The notes beneath the pieces were generated by a model. That model had not been told where the DNA came from. It was given only the letters and a program-made list of their open reading frames with translations, and did not search any database. The position numbers were made by a program, and so were the translations under genes. Shown here piece by piece: positions 16,802 to 24,600 of a DNA stretch of 64,000 nucleotides. The DNA lies in contig NZ_JBNXUO010000013.1 of assembly GCF_050563535.1 (NCBI RefSeq), positions 62,001 through 126,000 of the forward strand. Reading direction: 5' to 3'. The stretch's first letter is position 1. Each line of letters begins with the position of its first letter. The DNA comes from Falsiroseomonas sp050563535. Lineage in GTDB: Bacteria > Pseudomonadota > Alphaproteobacteria > Acetobacterales > Acetobacteraceae.

Positions 16802-18321
16802 CCGGCCTGGTCGTCCATCAGCGGCGCATCCGCCCCGACATAGACCGGCACGCCCCGCAGCACGCCCTGGAAGGCCGCCAGCGGCTGGCCGATCCGGATG
16901 CCGCCGTCATCGATGCGGAATTCGCGGATCGTGTCCTCGTGCCCGCTGGCTCGCTTCTTGATGACGGAGATGGCGCGCCGCACCCGCCCCAGCGCCTCGA
17001 AGTAGCGCAGCAGCACCACCGTGTCGGCCAGGTAGGTGACATCCACCGGCGCCTTCATGTCGCCGACCAGCCCGTGCTGCGCGACCGGCAGGAAGGTGGT
17101 GGTGCCCTGGCGGTTCAGGTACTGCAGCAGCTCGTGGATGTGCAGCACCAGGTCGCGCTCGTCAGGCATCGCCGACTGGTAGCCGTTCAGGCTGTCGATC
17201 ACCACGACGCTGACGCCGCGGGAATCGACGCGGTGCCGGACGCGGTGGGAGAATTCGCCGGGGGAGAGTTCGGCCGCATCCACCTGCTCCACTGTCAGCA
17301 GGCCGTCGCGCTGCATCGCGGCCAGGTCGATGCCCATCGCCCGGACGCGGCTGAGCAGCAGGCCGAGCTCCTCGTCGAAGACGAACAGCGCCGCCTTCTC
17401 GCCGCGCGCCACCGCCGCCATCGCGAACTGGATGGCCAGCAGCGACTTGCCGGTGCCGGCCGGGCCGATGATCAGCGTGCTCGACCCCCTCTCCACCCCG
17501 CCGCCGAGCAGCCGGTCGAGATCCTCGACGCCGCTGCCCTGGGGGTCGCGCGCGAAGTCCCGGCGGTGCTCGGCCGCCACCAGGCGGGGGAAGACGCGGA
17601 TCCCGCCGGTCTCGATCGTGTAGTCGTGGAAGCCGCCGCGGAAGCGCTGGCCGCGGTACTTCACCACCCGCATCCGCCGCCTTTCCGCCCCGTAGCTGGG
17701 GGCGAGTTCCTCGAGGCGGATCACGCCATGCGCGACGCTGTGCACGGTCTTGTCCTCGACTTCGGTGGTCAGGTCGTCGAGCATCAGCACGGTCGCGCCA
17801 TGGCGGGCGAAGTAGTGCTTCAGCGCCAGGATCTGCCGGCGATAGCGCAGCGACCCCTGCGCGAGCAGCCGGATCTCCGACAGGCTGTCCAGCACCAGGC
17901 GTGACGGGACCGCGCGTTCCACCGCCGTGAAGATCGCGCGAGTCGTCTCGCCGAGCTCGAGGTCGGAGGAGTAGAGCAGGCTCTGCTGCTGGTCGGCGTC
18001 GAGCAGGCTTTCCGGCGGCGTCAGCTCGAACACCTCGATCTCCGGGTCGATCGCCCAGCCATGGGATGCGGCGCCGTCGCGCAGCTCCGCCTCCGACTCC
18101 GACAGCGTGATGTAGAGCCCGCGCTCGCCCCTCGCCGCGCCGTCCATCAGGAACTGCAGCGCGACCGTCGTCTTGCCCGTGCCCGGGCTTCCCTCCAGCA
18201 GGTAGACGCGCCCGCGCGACAGGCCGCCGGAGAGCACGTTGTCCAGGCCCGCGATGCCGGTGGCGGCCTTGCCGTGTCCCGCCTGCGGCGCTTCCTTCAT
18301 CCGGTCATCCTCTTGCGTCAT
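16798..18321 (-). CDS. KaiC-like double-domain RecA ATPase
   Basis: 507-residue ATPase with two tandem KaiC/RecA domains. The first has Walker A GSPGTGKTT and LVLDSLSEIRLL; the second has GPAGTGKS and VVVIDSLNGYQS. ATG 18321 was chosen because the first domain begins about 22 residues later and upstream sequence is low-complexity. No kaiA or kaiB is present. Such KaiC homologues in non-cyanobacteria are linked to signalling or stress rather than a full clock. Stop/start overlap with a hybrid histidine kinase gene supports a KaiC-kinase signalling unit. Confidence 0.9.
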   Translation of the reverse strand: MTQEDDRMKEAPQAGHGKAATGIAGLDNVLSGGLSRGRVYLLEGSPGTGKTTVALQFLMDGAARGERGLYITLSESEAELRDGAASHGWAIDPEIEVFELTPPESLLDADQQQSLLYSSDLELGETTRAIFTAVERAVPSRLVLDSLSEIRLLAQGSLRYRRQILALKHYFARHGATVLMLDDLTTEVEDKTVHSVAHGVIRLEELAPSYGAERRRMRVVKYRGQRFRGGFHDYTIETGGIRVFPRLVAAEHRRDFARDPQGSGVEDLDRLLGGGVERGSSTLIIGPAGTGKSLLAIQFAMAAVARGEKAALFVFDEELGLLLSRVRAMGIDLAAMQRDGLLTVEQVDAAELSPGEFSHRVRHRVDSRGVSVVVIDSLNGYQSAMPDERDLVLHIHELLQYLNRQGTTTFLPVAQHGLVGDMKAPVDVTYLADTVVLLRYFEALGRVRRAISVIKKRASGHEDTIREFRIDDGGIRIGQPLAAFQGVLRGVPVYVGADAPLMDDQAG

Positions 18322-18603
18322 GGGCGCGTCCCGCCTGTGGTCGGCAGGACAGAAAGCCGCCCGAGGCTGGAAAGCGGCGGGCGGTCGATCCGGTTCCGTC
18401 CCCTGACGGCAGCGTGGCCGCGGCCACGGGGGCGCGGAAGGGCGGCGCCGCGCCACGAAGCCGTGATGGACAGGGTGGGACGGCCATGACCACATGATCC
18501 CGCGTGGCGGTCCTGGACGTCGCCTCCGGCGGGCAGGCCCGCCCGGCTCGCGCGGGCCACCCTGCCGTTCCCGCGGCTCCGCCCCATCGAAGGACATCGC
18601 AGC
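18322..18603. other. Divergent intergenic region between the KaiC-like gene and the DUF1488 gene
   Basis: 282 bp with no supported gene. It must hold the promoters of both divergent units, but I could not identify convincing promoter boxes or operators by eye. Confidence 0.4.
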
Positions 18604-18900
18604 ATGACCCCGGCACAGGCCACCGACGTCGCCGCCCCGCGCTGGGACGGGCGGCGCATCCTGTTCGACCTGGCCTGGGAAGGCGGCGACGTCGCCTGCG
18701 CCATCTCCCCCGACGCATTGCGGGAGCTGAGCGCGCGGCGCTGCTTCCGCCCCGCCGACCTGCTGCGCTGCTTCGAGGCGGAGCGCGGCCGGGTGGAGGC
18801 GATCGCGCGCGGCAAGCTGCGCGCCCGCACGGTGCGCGTGCCCGGCATCCTGGCCATCTGGTCGGACGACGTGGAGGATGCGCGCCCCGCGCCCGGCTGA
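18604..18900 (+). CDS. DUF1488 family protein
   Basis: 98-residue small protein. The pattern ILFDLAWEGGDVACAISPDAL followed by a helix FEAERGRVEAIARGKL matches DUF1488, a family of small proteobacterial proteins of unknown function. ATG 18604 follows an SD-like AAGGACATCG. It is divergent from the KaiC/kinase pair and lies upstream of cspA. A GC-rich hairpin at 18923-18950 follows its stop. Confidence 0.75.
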   Translation: MTPAQATDVAAPRWDGRRILFDLAWEGGDVACAISPDALRELSARRCFRPADLLRCFEAERGRVEAIARGKLRARTVRVPGILAIWSDDVEDARPAPG

Positions 18901-18922
18901 CGCCGCCCCGCGGCCCGCGGGA

Positions 18923-18950
18923 CCCCGCCCCCCGCGCGGCGCGGGCGGGG
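18923..18950 (+). terminator. Hairpin after the DUF1488 gene
   Basis: CCCCGCCC and GGGCGGGG enclose a 12-base GC-rich loop 22 bases after the stop codon, followed by CCGCGGCGTTTCG. Only a short T run follows, so strength as a terminator is uncertain. Confidence 0.4.
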
Positions 18951-19129
18951 CCGCGGCGTTTCGCCTTGCGTCCGGCCCCGGCAGCGCCCATGTTGGTGGC
19001 GTCAATCTCGTCTGGTTCGGCCTGCTCCCCTGCTCATGATCGAGCGCCGAGCCCGCGTCCGTTGCCCTGCGACCTTGATCCGCTGCGCGATCGGCGCGCG
19101 GCGTACCTCAGCGCGAACGGAACACCGCC

Positions 19130-19336
19130 ATGTCCACCGGCACCGTGAAATGGTTCAACGCCACCAAGGGCTACGGCTTCATCCAGCCCGATGATGGCGG
19201 CAACGACGTCTTCCTCCACATCTCCGACGTGCAGCGCTCCGGCCTGCAGGACGTGCGCGAGGGCGACAAGCTGGAATTCGACGTGCAGCGCGGCCAGCAG
19301 GGCAAGCTGTCCGCCTGCAACCTGAAGCAGGCCTGA
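19130..19336 (+). CDS. cspA: Cold-shock domain protein
   Basis: 68-residue single cold-shock domain that binds single-stranded RNA or DNA and melts RNA structure. RNP1 is KGYGFIQ and RNP2 is VFLHIS; the opening TGTVKWFNATKGYGF is canonical. Length is typical. The roughly 180-base sequence upstream, after the hairpin, has no gene and may be the long structured leader often found before csp genes; this was not folded. A small conserved-type gene with a strong SD follows 86 bases downstream. Confidence 0.96.
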   Translation: MSTGTVKWFNATKGYGFIQPDDGGNDVFLHISDVQRSGLQDVREGDKLEFDVQRGQQGKLSACNLKQA

Positions 19337-19422
19337 CACCGACCGATGCCACCCGGGCGGCCGGCGCGAACCCCGCGCCGGCCGCCCGGCCGCCATCCGA
19401 CCACCCAAGGAGGGGCACCGTG

Positions 19423-19635
19423 ATGAAACGCCATGGCTTCAGCGTGGGGCAGCGCGTCGAACTCGTGCCCGGCCGGATGGACGGCAACATGCCTCGCGGG
19501 GTCTACACCATCGTCCGGCAACTGCCGAACGACGCCGCGGACCGCGAATACCACGTCCGCAGCGCGCAGGACGGCCACCAGCGCGTGGTGCGCGAAAGCC
19601 AGCTGCGCGCGGATGGCCGCCCCTCGGTCGGCTGA
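19423..19635 (+). CDS. Small hypothetical protein, basic and SH3-like in pattern
   Basis: 70-residue protein with short strand-like segments: FSVGQRVELVPGRM, RGVYTIVRQLP, REYHVRSAQDGHQRVVRESQL. This pattern (hydrophobic turn, HVR, RVVRESQL) is that of small SH3-like barrel proteins common next to stress genes in Rhodospirillales-type genomes. I do not recognise a named family. AAGGAGGGG 8-15 bases upstream gives a very strong ribosome site for ATG 19423 (GTG 19420 is in the same frame). It sits between cspA and the DUF3606 gene. Confidence 0.7.
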   Translation: MKRHGFSVGQRVELVPGRMDGNMPRGVYTIVRQLPNDAADREYHVRSAQDGHQRVVRESQLRADGRPSVG

Positions 19636-19690
19636 CCCGATCCGAAGGCGCCGCCGCCCCGCATAAGACGACGACAGCCCGGACCGCGGG

Positions 19691-19708
19691 CCGCGCCCGC
19701 GGGCGCGG
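19691..19708. terminator. Perfect palindrome, possible terminator stem
   Basis: CCGCGCCCGCGGGCGCGG is an 18-base perfect palindrome 56 bases after the small protein's stop. It could form a stable hairpin in either direction; no T tract is present. Confidence 0.35.
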
Positions 19709-19823
19709 CGCTGGCCCGGGGACGCCCCGGTGCATTCCGCCCCGGCCGGGATGCGCCAGCCACCCAGTCCGGGCCGCCATCTGGCGCCCGCCGGGGATGA
19801 CAGACCAGAACGACAGGTGACGC

Positions 19824-20012
19824 GTGTCCCAGACCAGGAAGGGCGGCCCCGTGGACGAGGCCGCCGCGGCGCAAGCCGAGGAAGAGATCGCCTACCTCGC
19901 CAAGCGCCACCGCATCTCCCCCGCCATCGTGCGGGAGATCATCCGTCGCCTCGGGTCGAGCGAACGCTCGGCGGTGGAGCGCGAGATCAAGAAGGGGATG
20001 ATGCGCCGCTGA
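19824..20012 (+). CDS. DUF3606 domain small protein
   Basis: 62-residue helical protein from GTG 19824, preceded by GACAGGTGAC. The pattern IAYLAKRHRISPAIVREIIRRLGSSERSAVE matches DUF3606, short helix-turn-helix-like proteins of alphaproteobacteria with unknown role. Too short to say more. It forms part of a cluster of small stress-type genes after cspA. Confidence 0.75.
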   Translation: MSQTRKGGPVDEAAAAQAEEEIAYLAKRHRISPAIVREIIRRLGSSERSAVEREIKKGMMRR

Positions 20013-20205
20013 CGGCGCGCGGCCCCCGTTCCGCTTTCCGCACGGAATACCTGGCTCCGCACAAGAAAAGGTGATGCAATCTTGGTTTGACTCACGGGCT
20101 GGTGTGTTGATCCTCCGATGCGCGACGGCGCGGCGGATCTCCACAACCGCCGGGTGAAGTCGCGGGGTGGCGGAGGCTGTCGGAACGGAGGCGGAGCGGC
20201 ATCGC
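20013..20205. promoter_or_regulatory. AT-richer gap, probable promoter region of the membrane kinase
   Basis: Bases 20040-20115 are clearly less GC-rich than the rest of the window (for example AAGAAAAGGTGATGCAATC and TTGGTTTGACTC), which in this genome suggests a promoter. A TTGACT at about 20085 is a possible -35 box, but no good -10 was found at the right distance. Confidence 0.35.
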
Positions 20206-22650
20206 ATGGGCGGGCACTCAGGCGGGCGTGACCGTGCCCCGGCCGGCGTGGAGGACGCACCCCCGGCAGGGGCCCGGCGGGCATGGCTGCAGGGCATGCG
20301 GATCTCCACCCGCCTGCTGCTCGTCGTCGCGACCTGCCTTTTGCCGATCGTCGGGCTCTACGCCGCCGTCAGCTGGCAGCAGTGGAAGGACCGCCGCGTG
20401 CAGCTGGACACGCTGGTCATCCAGCAGGCGCAGCTCCTTGCCGGGAATGTCGAGGGGATCGCCAACGGGGCGCGCATCCTGCTCGGCGCCGCCACGCAGT
20501 TCCAGCAGGTCCGCATCATGGGGGATGCGTGCAGCGACCGCCTGCGCGGCGCGCTCGACCATGCCCCGGGCTTCGCCTTCCTCGCCCTCGTGGACCCGGA
20601 GGGCGCGGTCCGCTGCGCGTCCCACCCCGCGCTGATGGCCGGGCGGACGGACCCGAGCTGGGCGTCGAGCGCGCCGGCCGCCCCCGGCTTCTCGGCCGGG
20701 CGCTTCGCCCGCTCCGCGATGCTGCCGGGCGGCTTCCTGCCCTTCTACAGGCGGATCGAGGGCACGGACCCCGCCGCGGGCCACACCCTCGTCGCCGCGC
20801 TCGACATCGGCTGGCTGGAGGCGCATCTGCGCGGCCTGAAGGGCGGCGGGTCGCCCTTCCTCAGCCATGGCGTCCTGACCGTGGCGGATGCGGACGGCAT
20901 CATCCTGGCGCGCGACACCCGCCACGCCGATTTCGTCGGGCGCCGCTTCCCCGATGCGGCGCTGCCGCTGCTCTCGGCCAGCGGGCCGGGCATCCTGCGG
21001 CTGCGCAGCATCGACGGCACCGACCGCCTGGTGGGCTACTCCCCGCCGACCGCCGCCAACAGCCACCTGGCCGTGGTGGTCGGCTTCCACCAGCCGGAGC
21101 TGATGGCCGACCTCGCGCGGGCACTGCGCCAGGGCTCGCTGCTGCTCGGCCTCGCCCTGCTGGTGGCCACGGGCGTCACGCTGCTGGTGGCGCGGCAGTT
21201 CATCACCGCGCCCACGCAATCCCTCCTCGCCGTCGCGCGGCGGTGGCGGGAAGGCGACCTCTCGGCGCGTGCCCCCGCCGCCGACCGCGGCTCGGAATTC
21301 GGGCAGATCGGCATCGCCTTCAACGACATGGCCCGCGCCCTGCAACGCCGCGAGGTGCAGCTCCGCGCCGAGGCGGAGGCGCTGGAGGCCCGCGTGGCGG
21401 AGCGCACGCGGGAGCTGGTGCTGGCCAACCAGCGCCTGCAGGCCGAGATCGCGGAGCGCCGCGGGACCGAGGCGGCGCTGCTGCAGGCGCAGAAGGTGCA
21501 GGCGGTGGGCCAGCTTGCCGGCGGCATCGCGCATGACTTCAACAACGTCCTCCAGGCGGTGCTGGGCGGCGTCGCGCTGATCCGCCGCCGCGCCGGCGAC
21601 GCGGAGGCGGTGCGCCGGCTCGTCGGCATGGTGGAGGAGGCCGCCCGCCGCGGCGAATCCGTCACCCGCCGCCTGCTCGCCTTCTCCCGGCGGGAGGAGC
21701 TGCGCTCCGCCGCCCTCGATGTCGGCGGCCTGCTCTCCGGCCTGAGGGAGGTGCTGTCCGCCACCCTCGGCTCCCGCATCCGGGTGGAGGTCTCGGCGCC
21801 GGCCGACCTGCCGCCGGTCTTCGCCGACCGCGGCCAGCTGGAGACGGTGCTGGTCAACCTCGCGACCAATGCGCGCGACGCGATGCGCAGCGGCGGCGTG
21901 CTGACGCTGGCCGCCCTGCCCGAACGGGTCGTCCCCACGGCGGAGCCCGGCGCGCTGCCGCCGGGCGACTATGTCCGCATCACCGTGGGCGACACCGGCG
22001 AGGGAATGCAGCCCGAGACGCTGGCCCGCGCGGCGGAGCCGTTCTTCACCACCAAGCCTCTCGGGCAGGGCACCGGGCTCGGCCTCGCGATGGCGCGCAG
22101 CTTCGCGCAGGGCTCCGGCGGCAGGCTGTCGATCGACAGCGCACCCGGCCAGGGCACGCGCATCTCGCTTTGGCTGCCGGTCGCGCCGGAGCCGGCGCAG
22201 CCCGCCCAGCCACCCGCCGCGCCCGCCGCCGGCGACCCGGGCCGCCAGCCCTGGCGCCTGCGGGTCCTGGTGGTGGATGACGACGACGCGGTGCGCCACA
22301 CCGTGGGCGCGGAGCTGGAGGATGCGGGCTGCGACGTGACGCAGGCCAGCAACGGCGCCGCCGCGCTCGCCCTGCTCGACCGCGGCGCACCCTTCGACGT
22401 GCTCGTCTCCGACCTCGCGATGCCGGGCCTCGACGGCATCGCCACCATCCGCGAGGCGCAGAGCCGCCTGCCCGGCCTGCCCGCCATCCTGGTGACCGGC
22501 TATGTCGACCAGGCCACCGCCCTCGCCTCCGAGGCGCCGCACGGGGCGCGCTTCACGCTGCTGCGCAAGCCCATCTCCGGCGCCACCCTGGCGGAGGAGG
22601 TGGCGCGGCTCGCCCGCGGGCGGGCCAGGGTCCACGCGACGGCGGAGTGA
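20206..22650 (+). CDS. Membrane-bound hybrid histidine kinase with periplasmic Cache-like sensor
   Basis: About 814-residue sensor kinase. A first membrane helix (RLLLVVATCLLPIVGLY) is followed by a periplasmic domain of about 240 residues with Cache-like features (GFAFLALVDPEG, HGVLTVADADG), a second helix (LLLGLALLVATGVTLLV), a HAMP linker, a coiled coil, HisKA with GGIAHDFNNVL, HATPase (NLATNARDAM, DTGEGM, GTGLGLAM) and a receiver with VLVVDDDD and Asp in VLVSDLAMPG. GTG 20167 or ATG 20296 are alternative starts. No response-regulator gene is adjacent, so signal leaves through its own receiver or a distant partner. Confidence 0.9.
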   Translation: MGGHSGGRDRAPAGVEDAPPAGARRAWLQGMRISTRLLLVVATCLLPIVGLYAAVSWQQWKDRRVQLDTLVIQQAQLLAGNVEGIANGARILLGAATQFQQVRIMGDACSDRLRGALDHAPGFAFLALVDPEGAVRCASHPALMAGRTDPSWASSAPAAPGFSAGRFARSAMLPGGFLPFYRRIEGTDPAAGHTLVAALDIGWLEAHLRGLKGGGSPFLSHGVLTVADADGIILARDTRHADFVGRRFPDAALPLLSASGPGILRLRSIDGTDRLVGYSPPTAANSHLAVVVGFHQPELMADLARALRQGSLLLGLALLVATGVTLLVARQFITAPTQSLLAVARRWREGDLSARAPAADRGSEFGQIGIAFNDMARALQRREVQLRAEAEALEARVAERTRELVLANQRLQAEIAERRGTEAALLQAQKVQAVGQLAGGIAHDFNNVLQAVLGGVALIRRRAGDAEAVRRLVGMVEEAARRGESVTRRLLAFSRREELRSAALDVGGLLSGLREVLSATLGSRIRVEVSAPADLPPVFADRGQLETVLVNLATNARDAMRSGGVLTLAALPERVVPTAEPGALPPGDYVRITVGDTGEGMQPETLARAAEPFFTTKPLGQGTGLGLAMARSFAQGSGGRLSIDSAPGQGTRISLWLPVAPEPAQPAQPPAAPAAGDPGRQPWRLRVLVVDDDDAVRHTVGAELEDAGCDVTQASNGAAALALLDRGAPFDVLVSDLAMPGLDGIATIREAQSRLPGLPAILVTGYVDQATALASEAPHGARFTLLRKPISGATLAEEVARLARGRARVHATAE

Positions 22651-22745
22651 AGGCGCCGCCCGGCGCGGTGGTTCCCCTGCGGCCCCGGTCCTGCGACGCT
22701 GCGCCCCACAGGCGCGGCCCGGCGGCCGCGCAGGGAGGGCAGCGG

Positions 22746-22799
22746 ATGACGCATTCTCAAGCAGCCGGCGCGGCCGGGCCACGCGGCGGGCGCGCGTGA
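22746..22799 (+). CDS. Possible 17-codon leader peptide before the flavin monooxygenase
   Basis: ATG 22746 has a strong SD (AGGGAGGG, 22732-22739) and opens MTHSQAAGAAGPRGGRA, ending in TGA 22797-22799 that overlaps the GTG start of the next gene (GTGA). The better ribosome site lies here rather than at the monooxygenase start, suggesting coupling or a frameshift near the true start. Not conserved-checked. Confidence 0.35.
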   Translation: MTHSQAAGAAGPRGGRA

Positions 22800-24175
22800 C
22801 GGCGCCGCACCCGGCGGGCGGCCACCCGCTCCGCGAGATCCGGCTGAACGCCTTCGACATGGCGACCCCCGGCCACATCCAGCAGGGCATGTGGACGCAT
22901 CCGCGCGACGACAGCGCCGGCTACGCCCGGCTCGACCACTGGACGGCGCTGGCGCGACGGCTGGAACGCGGGCTGTTCGACGGGCTGTTCCTGGCCGATG
23001 TCCTCGGCGTCTACGACGTGCATGGCGGCAGCCCCGACGCCGCGCTGCGGGGCGGCGTGCAGGTGCCGCTGCTCGACCCGCTGATGACCGTGCCGGCCAT
23101 GGCGGCGGCGACCACCCATCTCGGCTTCGGCGTGACCTGCAACACCGCCCATGAGCCGCCCTACCTGTTCGCCCGGCGGATGAGCACGCTCGACCACCTG
23201 ACGGGCGGGCGGATCGGCTGGAACATCGTCACCGGCTACCTCGACAGCGCGGCGCGCGCGCTCGGCTACGACGCGCAGATGCAGCATGACGACCGCTACG
23301 ACCTGGCGGACGAGTACATGGACGCGGTCTATGCGCTGTGGGAGGGAAGCTGGGCCGACGACGCGGTGCGGCGCGACGCCGCGGGCCGCGTCTTCACCGA
23401 CCCCGCGCGGGTGCGCCGCATCGCCCATCACGGCCGGCAGTTCCGCATCGACGCGATGCACCTGTGCGAACCCTCGCCCCAGCGCACCCCCGTGCTCTAC
23501 CAGGCGGGGGCGAGCGAACGCGGGCGGCGCTTCGCCGCGACCCATGCCGAATGCGTCTTCGTCAACGGCACCAGCCCCGCCGTGGTGGCAAGGCTGGTGG
23601 CGGACCTGCGGGCGCGCGCGGCGCCCCGCCCCATCCTGGTCTTCGTCGGCGCCACCGTCGTGGTCGGCCGCACCGCGGCCGAGGCGCGCGACCTGCTGGC
23701 GGACTACGCCGCCCATGCGGATGCCGAGGCGACGCTGGCCCATGCATCCGCCTCGCTCGGCATCGACTTCGCGCGCTACGGCATGGACGAACCGGTGGAG
23801 GCCGGGCCGGGCCAGGCCATCCGCTCCAACGTCGAGGCGATGGCGAAGGTCGCGGGCCCGGCCTGGACCAAGCGGAAGCTGCTGGAACAGTCGGTCCTCG
23901 GCAGCCGGCAGCCGCCGATCGTGGGCGATCCGGCAGAGGTGGCCGATGCGCTGGCGCGCTGGGTGGCGGAAGCCGATGTGGACGGCTTCAACCTGTCGCG
24001 CACCGTCATGCCGGAATGCCTGGAGGCCTTCGTGGACCTGGTGGTGCCGCTGCTGCAGGAACGCGGGCTCTACAAGACCGCCTACGCGCCCGGCACCTAC
24101 CGCGAGAAGCTGTTCGCCGCCGGGCCGCGCCTGCCGGCGGGCCATGCCGCGGCGCGGCATCGCGCCTGGGGATAG
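22796..24175 (+). CDS. LLM-class flavin-dependent monooxygenase (NtaA/SnaA/DszA family)
   Basis: 459-residue FMN-dependent monooxygenase of the bacterial-luciferase-like NtaA/SnaA/DszA/SoxA group, whose members attack nitrilotriacetate, sulfones or similar compounds with a partner flavin reductase. Seen: LRLNAFD-like start (IRLNAFDMATPGHIQQGMW), FDGLFLADVLGVYDV, the RRMSTLDHLTGGRIGWNIVTGYLDSAARALG block typical of the family, PVLYQAGASERGRRFAATHAECVF, and C-terminal DGFNLSRTVMPECLEAFVDLVVPLLQERG. No reductase is adjacent. Start GTG 22796 is chosen from the family N-terminus; a leader frame overlaps it. Substrate cannot be told from sequence. Confidence 0.88.
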   Translation: MTAPHPAGGHPLREIRLNAFDMATPGHIQQGMWTHPRDDSAGYARLDHWTALARRLERGLFDGLFLADVLGVYDVHGGSPDAALRGGVQVPLLDPLMTVPAMAAATTHLGFGVTCNTAHEPPYLFARRMSTLDHLTGGRIGWNIVTGYLDSAARALGYDAQMQHDDRYDLADEYMDAVYALWEGSWADDAVRRDAAGRVFTDPARVRRIAHHGRQFRIDAMHLCEPSPQRTPVLYQAGASERGRRFAATHAECVFVNGTSPAVVARLVADLRARAAPRPILVFVGATVVVGRTAAEARDLLADYAAHADAEATLAHASASLGIDFARYGMDEPVEAGPGQAIRSNVEAMAKVAGPAWTKRKLLEQSVLGSRQPPIVGDPAEVADALARWVAEADVDGFNLSRTVMPECLEAFVDLVVPLLQERGLYKTAYAPGTYREKLFAAGPRLPAGHAAARHRAWG

Positions 24176-24186
24176 CCGGCGGTCGC

Positions 24187-24462
24187 CTACTGGCGCGGCC
24201 CGCCGGGCAGCGGCGGCGTCGGCTGCGGCGCCGGGGCGGGGGCGCCGGGCGCGCCTTCCAGCACCACGCCGCCGCCCCGATGCGCCGCATCGGCCTGCGG
24301 CGTGCGCGGCCCCTGGTCGAGCGGCGGCCCCGGCGACCGCCCCGCCCCGCCCGCCGCCGCGCCTTGTGACGGGGGCGCGGGCGCGGGCGCGGTCTGCGCC
24401 CCGGCGGGCAGGGCCAGGGCGAACTGGCCGAGCAGGAGGATGAGGAGGGGCAGGCGACGCAT
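24187..24462 (-). CDS. Small secreted Pro/Ala/Gly-rich protein
   Basis: 91-residue protein with a clear signal peptide (MRRLPLLILLLGQFALALPAGAQ) followed by a low-complexity Pro/Gly/Ala mature region (TAPAPAPPSQGAAAGG, PQPTPPLPGG). No cysteines or recognised domain. It ends 11 bases from the convergent monooxygenase and starts 138 bases before the divergent htpG. Signal peptide supports a real gene; function is unknown. Confidence 0.6.
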   Translation of the reverse strand: MRRLPLLILLLGQFALALPAGAQTAPAPAPPSQGAAAGGAGRSPGPPLDQGPRTPQADAAHRGGGVVLEGAPGAPAPAPQPTPPLPGGPRQ

Positions 24463-24600
24463 CGGGCCGACCTCGGGTTCCTGGTGCCGGCCGGCAACGC
24501 CGTGGCGACGGCGGCGGTTGCGCGCCCGGCGCCCGGTTGAAACGCCACCTTCCCTCGCGCATATCGCGCGCCGCGACATGCGCGACCGACGGAGTGACCC

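Noticed and set aside
20040..20130. tRNA or small RNA in the AT-richer gap
   Set aside because: No cloverleaf or T-loop sequence could be built by eye; a promoter is a simpler reading.
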